From the NCBI RefSeq assembly GCF_001522545.3, contig NC_031796.1, forward strand, positions 1,537,382 through 1,601,381: a stretch of DNA of 64,000 nucleotides, read 5' to 3'. The translations under genes were made by a program, and so were the position numbers. Shown here piece after piece: positions 47,584 through 64,000 of this stretch. This DNA is from Parus major. Taxonomy: Eukaryota; Chordata; Aves; Passeriformes; Paridae. Position 1 is the first letter of the stretch. Each line of letters starts with the position of its first letter. The notes beneath the pieces were generated by a model. It saw nothing but the letters and a program-made list of their open reading frames with translations, had not been told where the DNA came from and did no database searches.

Positions 47584-50500
47584 CTGGGCAGGCAGAGGGA
47601 AAGAGCAGCGTTAGCACTGGTGACCCCTGCTCGCAGCAGCAGGACAGAGCACACAAAACACATGGGGACATCTGCCATGGACAGAACCCCCCAGGGAAAG
47701 GTCCCAGCCCAGAGTGGCCCTGGACACCCCTTTGCCTTCCAGGCTCAAAACCAGCACCCCAGTTCGAAGCTGGATGCAGCTGCCCCCGCATCAGAGCGTG
47801 GACACGAGCAGGAGTCTGAAACCTCAGAGGTGTCCACGCTTCCCCCAGGGACTCAGCTCCTTCCCTGGGCTCTCCCAGGAGCCACACAGCCCTGGGCTCC
47901 CTCACTCCAGCACCACCAGGGCTCCTCACCAGGGCTGGTGTGGTTTTGGCTGCCAGCAGCAGGAAAAGGACTGGGAGCAGAGGCTGAGCTGCCGCCACTC
48001 CTGCGCTACAGCCGCCGCTCCCCGTCCCCCGCAAATCAACCACGCGCTCCAGCGTGAGATTTAAAAATAGCCTAGAGTTATTAATAACGTTCTGTTTCAA
48101 CAGAAAACACTCGTGGGACAGAGGGATGGAGGGAGGGAAGGCCAAGCAGAGGGATCTTTCTCCAGCCTGCTCCCCATCCCAACTCGGACTCATCACAGAT
48201 GATGAGCACAGGAAAGCATCCTCCAAGCACAGAGGGAGTTCCTGCCCAGCTCTGGGAGCAAGGAGGGGGAAAAGCTAAAATAAAAAATATTAACTAATCA
48301 AACACAATAAATAAACTGTTTCAGAGAGCTGTGAGCCAGAAGAGCCCACTCAGGTCCCACACAGCTTCACACCCACTCCAACCCATCCACAGCCCCATCC
48401 CTTTTTCTGCAGCAAGGACAAGGTCAACGTTCCTCATTCCTGTGGATTTTTTTGAGGTTTGGGTTCTTTTTCAGCTCAAAGGCATCACAGATCCCTTGAC
48501 CCAGCACAGCACAACCCCATCCCACCACCCCCCTGGACCTGAGAATACCCTTGTGGGAGGCTGACAGTGGCCAGTACCCACTCCCACACCTCCACCAGCA
48601 CCTCCTGTGACAGCAGCGAACCTGAGCCGCCCTCCAGCCCCCACACCCTGACACCAGCTATGCAGAATGAGGACCCCAGGCTGGTGCTGCTCCTCACTCC
48701 TCTCCACACCCGCCCCGTGCCGATCCCGGCTGGTGCAGGATCTGAGCCATGCATCTGAAATTCAAAGTTTGAGAGATTCCCTGGATTTGAGCAGCGAGCG
48801 CTCATCACCAGCCCCACGGGCACCAACGACCTCTTTCTGGGCGAGCGCACGCGGCGGTTCTGCCACGGCACCGGAGCCATCCCCAAGCCAGGCCTGACTC
48901 CAGGGAGGAATTACAGTTTGCTTCATCAGGCGTGCACTGATCGAGTTAATTCCAGAGTCGCCCAGAAGGGAAATCTGTGAAACCGCTTAAAAATAAATAA
49001 ATAACATTACAGCAGCAGCGAGCAGGACTGGGTGAGGGGTGCATAATTAACCTTCTGAGGCGTGAAACAGTGTTTCTACATCAAATCATCTGAGATGGCC
49101 GGGCTGGCGCCAGAGGAGCTGCCCTGGGATCCCCCAGCACACGCAGCCGGGGCCCCACGCGAGAGCAGCAAAGGCATTTGGGGCTGGATCACGAGGGGTG
49201 CCACTCATCACAGTCAGTGAGATTTGCATGGACTGCACTGGCCTTAAAAACATAAAATATACATATATATCAAATATATATATATATATATGTATGGGAG
49301 GAACCAGAAGTGGGCGATCACCTCATCCCCAAAACCAGTGACTACAACAAGGGATGCTGCAGCTCAGCGAATGCTTGGGCTGAAGGGTTCAGTCCCTGGG
49401 GAGCAGCTCCTGCACTGGGCAGGCACAGGACGAGTGGTGACCAGGATTGACCACCACCTGCAGCAGCTGCTGCCCACCAATGGTACAGAGAAGATATGTC
49501 AACCTCTTTGGCACACCCTTGAGCTCAAATCTGTGGATTAAACACATTTCTGGACTGGGGTAAACCAGGCAGCTTGAGAGAGCTCAGAAACCCCTGTGAG
49601 ACCCTGCAGATGGGCAGGTCTTTTCTCTCTTGGCTTTGTCCCTGAAGCAGACAAGACCCCCAGGAGCAGGAAGAGGGCTGAGGCCACCCCAGTGAAGCTC
49701 CCCAGCATGCCACAACACCCTGCTGGGCACCCACAGGATGCTCTTGGGGCACCTTCCCAAGGTTACAGGCCATGCCATTGTGAGTCCTGCCTTACCTTTG
49801 CTGCAGGGCAGATTCCAGCAGCAGCTGAAGGCAGTATTTTTAGGTATTAATTAGACACTCAATTAAGGGGATTTGCTTTTGGGAGAGTGGCAGGGTCCCA
49901 GGTCTGTATAGAATGACACGACCTTATGCAAGGTGACCCAGCAGCAGGTGGGGCTGTGCTGGTGAACAGCCCCCCCAGTGGTGCAGCTTTTTGTCATGGC
50001 CCCTTCTCTGTCTCCCCCAGTTTTGGCAGAGGAGCCCCCACCTCCACAGCAAATGCTGCTGCTCTGGCACTGCGGGTCCCCCTGGGACAGGACGTGCTCC
50101 AGGCTCTGCAGAGCGTGCCAAGGGGCTGGAAGGAGACAGGAACCACGTGTTCCTGGCATGAGCACCTGCTGCAGTTTGGGGGGGTTGTCTCTGCCCTCCC
50201 CAGCTGCACAGGTACGGTCCAGGCCTGACCAAGAGATGGCACAGCCACGATGTCCCCGAGGTGGTGCTGCACGTCCCCTGCTTGGGGCTCAGCCAGAGCC
50301 ATTGGAACCTGCACATTCTCTGCCTGGAGCTCAGCCCCTTCCCAGCCCTCTGGAGCTCAGCTCAGTTCCTGTCCCACAGACAAGTGACTTTTGTAGGGAT
50401 CCCTTGGAATTTAAAGGAATTTTCAGCCCTACCTCTGACCAAACTCACCCAAACTGTATCTGGCTGTCCTCCCCAGCCTGTCCCCCACCCCTTCACTCTA

Positions 50501-51480
50501 CACAGCCACGGAACACACACCTGCAGCAGGCTTTTCTCCTGGTCCCTGTGAGGCAGAGCAGAGCAACTGTTGTGCTCTGACACCCGCCTGTGTGGAGCTC
50601 CCAGAGCTGCCTCTGAAGGTTCTCATACCAACAGGAGTGTGCCAAGGACCCATCTCCGCAGACGCCGCTGCCTCGGAGAGCATCTGGCGCCGAGTCTGCC
50701 CAGGCCAGATGGAGACGGAGCTGTTTATTCACACGGAGGCTCCCTCCTGCTTGGGAGATGTTCTCAGCAAATTTTGATGGTGTCTCTAAATCCCTAGCCA
50801 GGGCTTTAAAGCTCTTGTTTCTGGCCAAGCATGTTTCCAGGAGGCTCCCCAATGCCAAAAGCTGTCGGGCAGAGAACAGGAGCAATACCCAGTCACAGCA
50901 CTGGATCGTGATGGCAGCACCAGTGCAGCCCCAACACCTCTGGGATCTGGACTAGGAACAAACAGATTGCACTGCACTGGACTCCCAGAGCAACCAGACC
51001 TGGACTGAGGGGCAGCAGATCTGTTACATCCTCCCACTTCCAGCTTTTGGCAACCCCAGCAAGGACCCGGTGCTCAGGATCCAGCTGAGGTAATGCTTCA
51101 TGCTGCTGCACTGGGTTTATTGCTGATTAGAATCCATCTGAACTGAAGGAAACAGCCCTCCAAGTCAAAACCAGCCAAGCCCCATCACGCTGGAACACAG
51201 CAGCAGCACCCCAGCCGTGCTCAGCCACCGCGCTGGCACCGCCAGCCCCGTGGGCAGAGGGGCCCGAGCTCCTGCCTGCTGTGGGCACCAACAGCTCCCC
51301 TCACCTCGGGACAGAGAAACACTTCAGAGCAGAAATACAAGCTGAACACCTCCAGTCGGTCCTGGAAGCAGGTGTTGAAGGACTTTCTCCTGGACTGCAG
51401 GCTGCCAAGAGCTCAGGGTGCAAAGGGAATTCTGGGATGTGAGGAGGTTTTGCAAAGAACAAGAATTAGCTGTTGATTGT
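47584..51480. other. Non-coding stretch upstream of the first recognised ZNF385C exon
   Basis: No exon with the required phase and no RNA gene was recognised. It contains a (TA)n microsatellite at 49275-49292. It is probably ZNF385C intron between its missing first exon and exon 47583-47441. Confidence 0.5.
49275..49292. repeat. (TA)n microsatellite
   Basis: A pure AT-dinucleotide run flanked by related ATATAT sequence (49258-49296). Confidence 0.9.
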
Positions 51481-51500
51481 TTTCAGACCCCTGCTCATAG

Positions 51501-51506
51501 TTTATT
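51501..51506 (-). terminator. C17orf113: Probable C17orf113 poly(A) signal
   Basis: Minus-strand AATAAA 0.76 kb after the C17orf113 stop. The intervening 51500-51720 tract is A/T-rich, with A-runs and TA-runs typical of a 3'UTR end. An ATTAAA at 51602-51597 is an alternative. Confidence 0.55.
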
Positions 51507-51516
51507 CTGTCCTTGC

Positions 51517-51650
51517 AAAAAAAAAAAATAAAAAAAAGAAATAAAAAAAAATCCTTTTAGATATCTTTAAAGTTTAGGAAAATTGAGATAGACCTTTTTA
51601 ATATAGATATTTATATATTTATATTTATATATATATACATACACATATGT
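51517..51650. repeat. A-rich and TA-rich low-complexity tract
   Basis: Poly(A)-like runs (51517-51551), then TATATTTATATTTATATATA-type sequence (51596-51650). It lies in the inferred C17orf113 3'UTR. Confidence 0.85.
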
Positions 51651-52269
51651 ACACAATGGTGCATTTATAGTTACTATTTCCTCAGCCATTACAATATCAT
51701 TCTCTAAATCTCTTGCTCTTGAAATGATCATGACTTGATGCCACTGCTAAAAATACCCTGTGCTGTGCGCAAGGAACACCAACACGACACCGCCAGGCAT
51801 GTTGGGGTCGGCGCAGAGCTCGGAGGATGCGCTGCCTTTTCTGCATTCACTCTCCAGGCTCCAGAATAACAGAAATCCCACATTTTTGCAGAGCATTAAG
51901 CAAAAGCTGCTGGGTATCTTTGTGCAAAGGCAACGTGACATTTGAGCTCAAGAGCTTTGCCTTCCTCTCCCTAAAACAAAATAATGACAAACCCTTGGAA
52001 CAAACTCATTGCAGTTGGGATCTCAGGTGGCCCCAGGATTCCGAATTCTGGGCGATTCAAACAGAGGTTTGGGGCATGAGGGAGGGGTGGTCATGGGACC
52101 AGCATGGCTTTGCAAAGGATCCTGTTCTCCCAGCACAGAGCAGGTGACCATCCACTGCGGCTGACCAGCCCCAGCAGTGACCAGTGATGGCAAAAGGCGC
52201 TGAGCTGGCGCTGGGGGCTGCCCGCAGGCCCCGGCTCCTGCCCAAGAGCTCGGCCCTCACCAGCCACGC

Positions 52270-57340
<5,071 letters not shown>

Positions 57341-57599
57341 CTTGCTGCCTCACGGCTGCCTCACGGCTGCCGCCGCCAGCCCACGGCGGCAGTGGCCACT
57401 AGCGGTGGCCGCGATGGGGAAGGCCGCGAGGCCGCGGCCGGGCCGAGGGGACACTGGATGTGGTGGCCGAGCCGTGGGCTCCGGCCCCTGGGCAGGGGGA
57501 GCACACGGAGCCCGCTCGGCCGCCGGGACCCCCGAGGTGCGAGGAGCGATGGGCAGCAGGGGGCCCGGGCCGCGGTGTTTTGGCTGAGGGCTGGGCACA

Positions 57600-60500
57600 T
57601 GCAGCACGGTGAGCTGCAGGAGCGTTTGCAGCCAGCCAGGAGCGGTGTCTCTGGCTTTCGGGAGTGTTCTGCGAGCAGCCCCCAGCCGTGGATCCGGAGC
57701 TTCAGCAGGATCCAAGTCCAAGCCCTTCAGGGAAGGCCACAAGGTGTTCCTGCTTCCCTGCACTCCTGGGCCGTAGCTGAAACCCAGCCCCTTGACCCAG
57801 GACTGCCTAACGAGCACAGGGGTCCCCGACATCATAAAAAACTTTCTCTTAGCAATAAACGCAGGTGAAATTTAGAGCCTCTCGACTACTTCCAGAAAGA
57901 GGATTTTGTGCCACATTTGCTTTCCCCAGACAAGGCTTCTGAGAACAGTGAAATCCCAAGGGGCACCAGTGTCCCGTGGGACCCCTGATGGGAACCTGGC
58001 TCTTGTTTCCCAGCACGTATCCTGTGCCTGGGAGCTGAAGGATGCTCCCAGCCAGACTCGCCCTTCCCTCGGTGTGGAACTGGGCCATGAGCAGGGATGT
58101 GGCCCACCGGAATTTGCCTGGATTAGGAGCTGCATTGTACCTGGCTCTGCACCAGGAGGGTCTGGCAGCCCCCGGTTAATTCCTCTCTTTAGGCTCCTCC
58201 ACATATCCCGGGGCAAGAGGCTCTTCCTGCTCTGGGGACATTCTTGCCGAGCCACCTTAGCCCAGGGTTAATGAGAACAGGAGGTGGTGAAACCAGAGCC
58301 GGCTCCTGGGGTGAAAACACGCCCGATTTTATCCTTGTGCTAATACCACGAGAAAAAAAGGATTGAGCCTTTTTTAATGAGTTTTTAGGCAGGAGCCTGC
58401 TGCATCCCCTGGTCCCATTCCCTGGTTCCCAGCACCCAGAGCAGGTCAGCAGAGGTAGCGACCCCAAATCAGCAGTGGCTGGAACCAACTCCACTTCCCA
58501 TGGGGACCCCTCCACGGAGCCCCTGTGCTGGGATCCACGGGACCAGAGAACATCCCTGCTCTGCCTCCTCCATGCAAGGCTGAAACCACTGACCCTGTCT
58601 CCCCTGCAAACCCATTCCTGCTGGAAGCCTCAAACTTTAACTCGAATTTCGGGCAGTGTATGCTGGATTGTCCCTGACCCTGCCGAGCAGCCTGCCCTCA
58701 CAGACCTGCCGGATGCCAGACGTCCTTCCTAAAGGAACCGGAGTGGAGATACTCCTGTTTCCCTCCATGCAGCAGCAGCAGCCGCCTTGGCTCGAGCCAA
58801 TTGTTGCTATTTTTCCCGGCTGCCGTGCCTGAGGAGTTGGGTGGGCAGGTGCCCCGGCACACCAGCACATCCATCATCCCCGCGGCACGAGGGCGGCAGC
58901 AGCCGTGAGCCACAGTTTCCATCCCAGTCCCAGTTTCCACTGGCATCCCACAGCTCCAGAGCAGACCCCAGGCACACAGATCCCACTGGGATGCTCCGGG
59001 CCGATCCCTGGCACCCCTTCCAGCCCCACATCCATGCATGGGTTCCCCAAGGGTTTCTTACTGCATCTATGAGAAGCTGAACAGAAGAGACCAAACCCAG
59101 CCATATTACCCCAACATTTTTTAAATCCCCGAGTCCAAAGATATTTATGAGATTTTGTTTCCATCCCTGCTCTAAGCCAGTCAGGCTCTGGGAAATGACG
59201 CACGCTCTTCCCTCAGGGAAGCGGAGGTGCTAGTGTTCCCAAAGCTGCTGACCCCAGGGAGCCCCATCCCCGAGCAGCCCCCAGTTCTCCTGCCCACCCA
59301 CCTTCCTGGGCCTGGCTCCACCAGCCCTCTCACCCCTGGCCATCACAGGGCGTGGGGTAGGAAAGAGCCAGCACCCTGCAGGTCCCTGCTCACCCTCTGC
59401 ACCCAAACCCCCAGCTGTGACAGCCCCCAGAATGAACTGGGAGCACGCAGGGGAGGGAGGACTCATGGGAGCTGCCCGGCTGCATCCCTCGCACCCGAAG
59501 GTGGTGACAGCTCAGTTCAGTCTCTGCCGTGTGTGGTGGAGAGGGAAGGCTTCAAGGAGCCGCTGTCTCATGTGGGAGAGAGCACCCGGCACCGTGTCAG
59601 CTCAGCCAAATTAAAAATATTCCTGCAGCCCCCGGGCTGGTGCCTGGACGGGCAGATCTGACAAGGACATGGCCTGCAGGATGAGCAGATGCTGGAAGGG
59701 ACATGGGGAGGAGAAGGGGATGGGACACACACTGGGGCACCCCAGTATTTCCCAGCTGTGTCCCAGCTCTCCTGCACAGCTCAGGGTGCTGCTCCTCCTC
59801 TGCTGGGGGTGCCCTTCCAGCACAAAGACTCTGGCTCCAGCACACCCAGGTCCTGGTGGAGGGGTTTGTGTGGGCAGTGGGCCATACACAGGGAACCGTG
59901 GGGGGGCTACTGGAGAAGAAGCCCTGTACTTGCTGACAACCCCACAACCCCACAGCCACCGCCTGCTTGCAGGATGCAGCCTCGTGCCTCGTTCCCCTGC
60001 ACAGCCTTGTCACAACCTTCAGCTGCGTGACTGCAGCTGGCAGGGAGCAAGCCTTGAAATAAACTCAGATGACATTCCTGCAAACTCTGGACATGGCCAC
60101 AACAGGATTACTGAGCTGGGCTGGGGAGGCGGGGGGAGCAGGCTCATCTCTCCCCGCTGGCGACCCCAGCTCCAGGCTGAGGCTCCTCTGAGCAGCAGCT
60201 GAGAAGGGCAAAGCCCTTTTGTCAAGGAGCAGAAGCAGGGACAGAGTGATCTCGCTCCCTGGGCTTCCTCCAGTCCATGCACCTGGTCCTTGGGAGGCAG
60301 CTTGGCTGCATCTTGCTTCCCAGGAGCTACAGGGAACTTCACCCCTCAGCACTGATATCAAAAGCAGCTGCTGAGGAGTAAAACTGGATATCAGCCTTGC
60401 TCTACAGAGCATCTTTTCCTCCCTTGTCCACAAGCATTGAGCCCAACTCCCTCTGGATTTTAATTCCCAATGCTCCCCATCTGCCAGGTAATGATCTGAA

Positions 60501-63500
60501 AAAACAGCATTTAGGGATGCCTCCCCCAGCAGAGATCCCAGTCAGCTCAGTGTCCCCTGTGTCACGGCCAGCAGTGCTGCCAGGTCAGCACAGCCCAGCC
60601 AAGACCTCTGTCACAGGTCCCGAGGGGCTCAGGAGGGATGTGGGCTCATCCTGACTGGAGGCAGCAGAAGGGAGGTGGCAAGCACTGAACCCTGATCTGG
60701 GCTGCACTGCCCACAGCCCTGCCCACCCCTCCCTGGTGGTGGGGGAGAGGCCAAGGTCCTCCTGAGAGCTGGAGAGCTCAGGAGTGCACCGGAGCCCCAG
60801 ATCAGTTCAGCCTTTATTCTGGATACTGTTTAAATTGTAAAAATTGCAGCCAAGTCCAATTCATTACAGCTGAGGAATGGCTGACAGAAATGAAAAGGGA
60901 GAAAAGCTCCTCAGATTGATGCTTTCTCACCATTCCAGTGAAATAACCAATTTGGAACAAATTAGGGGCTCCCGTCTCCACCAGCCTTTTGAATTGCCTC
61001 CAAGCCAACGCACATTTTTCATAGTGCAGCGTTTCTTGCATTAGCAGTGAAAATTAATGATTTCTATTATTGAAGCACCTGAAGGCAGGTGCCTCCCTCA
61101 CAGAGCTGGGGCTGGGCTGGCACCAAGCCCCCAGAGAGCCAAGAAGACCCATGAAAAGACAGACAGGTTCAGAGAGGATAAGTGACACAGCCAGGGCCAC
61201 TTGGTAGGTCAGTGGCAGAGCCAGGCTCCAGCCAGTGGCCATCCCCTCTCAGCAGTGCCATCCCAGACGTGCCAGAGCACACAGACCACCACAGTGACGC
61301 ATAAACCACTGCATGTGACAGTGCCACAGCTGTCCCCAAACCCCCCCTAAGCAGTGAAACCATGTGGGCTTCAGCCAGTCCCAGCTTTGCTTGGGTAGGG
61401 GGAAAAGGGGAATCACCCCAAGGGCGCCCACCAGCTCTGACTTCAGGAGGGCAAGTTCTGGGGGACCAAGAGGGCTTTCAAACCCCAATCCACCCATGTA
61501 TTTCCCCTCACAAGTTTTAGACCAAAGCCCTTCAGCTCCCATCCTGCTCCCAGCATTATTCCCCGAGCACAGATCCCCAAAAGCTGAAGCACACAACCCC
61601 CCTGCAGCCACGGCTGCCCCATGGCCAGGGTGGTCATGCCTAGGGTTTAGAGGATGACACACATCTGTTATTATTTTTTTAATTAGATTTTTATTTCCTA
61701 GCTCTAGTATTTCATTGTAATTTCCGCCACTCCTACCCAGGCCGTGCTAATATAATCACTCTGGAGGAGAGTGGGAGCAGCCAGCCCACTCCTTCCAACA
61801 TCCCGCTCAGGAAAGGCAAAAAAAAGCAATCTGCTGAATCCCCAGCCCCTGCAGTCATTACAGGCTCAGGGACATCAGGTGGGTGCTGAAACAAAGCATC
61901 AAAGCCTCAGTGCCGCCAGCACCTGCCAGGAGCATCGGCACCGAGAGACTTCAAAAAAAGTTCACATTTGCTCAAAATACTTGTTACCAGTTCATTACTG
62001 CAGTAAGGTGAGGCATAATTAAAAATGGACTAAAGAGATTTGTGAATTATATCGTTAGCTTGATGCTGGAGACACAGTGATATTTTCTAGCCCACATCAT
62101 CCTGGAGGTCAAGATTAGATGACAGCTTGGTCTAAAAATACTTTTGAAGGGGAGGCTGAGGCTGTTGGAGGAGGTCAGAGCACCCTATGCCCCCCCCAGT
62201 GTTGGTCAGGGTTGAAACCGGGGGTCAGATGTGTCCCCCAGGACATTGCTTGGAGCAAGCCCCAGTAATAAAAACAACTACTGCATTTACAGGGAAATCC
62301 ACCCAAAACAGCCATGGGGAAAGCTCCATCAGTTCCACCATCCACCAAAGGAGCCCCAAAGGCAAACCCAGCAGCTCAGTGGGGCCAGACTCCCCACACT
62401 GCACCCCCACAGTGCCCAAGAGGGCTGGAATCACCATGAAAGCACTGTGCAACCACCACGTCCTTCCACCTGGAGCAACACGGTCCTGGCGTGGAGATCA
62501 TCAGTGAGCCCAAGGCACTGCGGGGTCAGAATTGAAGCTTTAGTGGCTCTTCAATGTTTCCTCCATATCTGAGGCCACAGAGTGAAAAGCAAGCTCTGGG
62601 GTTGGCTTTTTGTTTGTCTCTTAAGCCTGCTTTGCCTGACAAGTATTCCAGATAAACATCCCGAGTAGTGTTACACATTCCAGAGAGGCAGGGAAAGACA
62701 TTTCAGAGAAAAGATCGTGCTTCAAACTATTAGAAAAATTAAATTGGTCCATAGGAGACAACTGGGGCCGGCTTGATCCATGGGAGACGAGCACCCCAAA
62801 ATGGGCACCTGACTGATGTGGCAGGCTACCAACATCCATGTTCCTGGCCTGGCTGCCCTGGGGCACCCACAAGCACACGGCAGGCACACGTTAGCAGAGG
62901 AAAGCGAGTGCATGGCAGCCCACAGACACCCACAGGGATGTGCAGAACACACGCACCGAGAGGAGCGGCACCGCTGCCCACAGAGATGTGCCAGCCCCAT
63001 CGCTGCCGGCAGCCACGCTCCCTCCCCAGCACCTGCCGCAAAGTTAACGCTGATAAAACTAAAATTACCAGCCCTGAATCCACACGAAACGGCTCCAAGA
63101 ACAGCGTCGCGTTTTGTTTGCTGCCGCTGCTCCGCTCCTCGAGTCCGCTCCGGCCAAGCCTGGCCGTGGAGCTCCACCACTGGCCACCCTCGTCTGTCAC
63201 CCTCGCAAGGACACTGCCAGCCGCTCTCCCCCAGCCTCATATCACACAGAAAACATCGAACATTTGCATCACAGGTGCAGCAAAAACACAAGTTGGAGCT
63301 GACACCCAGACAAAGAGCAAGGGCAAAATCCAGCCCCGTCAGCACACAACCTTTTCCCTCCTCTTTCTGCAGCCCTGGGAAAAATCAATAAGATGCAGTG
63401 AGTCAAACTCAGCTTGAATCCCGTAAGTAATTAGGATTAGCAGGCTGGGAGCCGAGGGAACAGGCTGCCTATGTGCTGGGCGGGGAGGGACCATTTTGTG

Positions 63501-64000
63501 GGTGTAGGGTACAGCCTCAGCTGATGCAAATAACACGAGCAGCTCTTTAACGGGGGTTTCAGGCAGAACGGCAAGAAGGAATGGGAACGACGTGATTTAC
63601 TTAGAAACAAGAAAATCTCATGATGATAATTTGGGGTGCCAAGCCCTGATGGGAACAGGATGGGAACCCCATAGGTGAACCAATACTTGAGTGTGATGCT
63701 GAGCCCATTCCCAGCCCTTCACTCTGAGCCCGGACTCCTTGAGTACCGCTTATTCCCGGGGTTCTTTCCCGGCAGTAAATAACCCACCTCAGTGTTTCAC
63801 TATCTAGAGTTAAGTTAGTGGCCAAAATCGCAAAGTGGAGAAGAGACCACCCCACACACACACACTCTGCGCAGAGCTAGGGGCAAAATCAGAAGCAATT
63901 CGGTGTGTTCCTGTCCATAAAGAACAGCTCGGACGCTGAAAAGTGCCCTTTCCTCCAGCTGAAGGAACCCGGCAGAAGCCGGCAGTGCTCGAGCCGGGGC
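57600..64000. other. Non-coding region, probable ZNF385C upstream intron or intergenic DNA
   Basis: I found no exon, RNA gene or CR1 copy that I can support. Several AT-rich blocks (60805-61075, 61655-61765, 61955-62140) stand out from the GC-rich surroundings and look like conserved non-coding elements. The missing ZNF385C first exon could lie here unseen. The next gene in human, DHX58, is not recognised. Confidence 0.5.

Overview
This is vertebrate nuclear DNA, almost certainly from a bird. It has many short introns with GT-AG boundaries, CpG-island promoters, scattered 3'-end fragments of CR1 LINEs (the typical avian retroposon), and several GC-rich minisatellites. The gene order ODAD4(TTC25)-CNP-DNAJC7-NKIRAS2-ZNF385C-C17orf113 matches my recollection of human 17q21.2, which corresponds to an avian microchromosome (chromosome 27 in chicken). 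The species cannot be named from the sequence alone.

Layout. 1-5.9 kb (+): the last nine coding exons of ODAD4, a TPR-rich outer-dynein-arm docking protein; its 5' end lies outside the window. 6.0-11.5 kb (+): complete CNP, starting from a CpG island only about 0.2 kb after ODAD4. 12.2-32.3 kb (-): complete DNAJC7 (14 coding exons, 500 aa, TPR plus J domain). 32.3-34.7 kb (+): NKIRAS2 (191 aa), which shares a bidirectional CpG-island promoter with DNAJC7. 34.7-47.6 kb (-): ZNF385C, with seven recognised coding exons and three matrin-type zinc fingers; its first exon was not found. 51.5-57.4 kb (-): C17orf113, a domesticated hAT-transposase-like gene lying in the 5' territory of ZNF385C. 57.4-64 kb: no exon recognised; it holds AT-rich blocks that resemble conserved non-coding elements and is probably ZNF385C upstream intron or intergenic DNA.

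These are unrelated housekeeping, ciliary and glial genes held together by old synteny, not an operon-like system. I found no clearly novel biological system. The most useful leads are: an in-frame upstream start exon for C17orf113; a possible intronic-polyadenylation isoform of CNP that lacks the phosphodiesterase domain; NKIRAS2 and ZNF385C converging on polyadenylation signals about 14 bp apart; YY1-like motifs on two start codons; and several tandem arrays, including an 18-copy 30-bp minisatellite in a ZNF385C intron.

Exon boundaries were placed by hand from splice signals, reading phase and remembered family similarity. No search or alignment was run.
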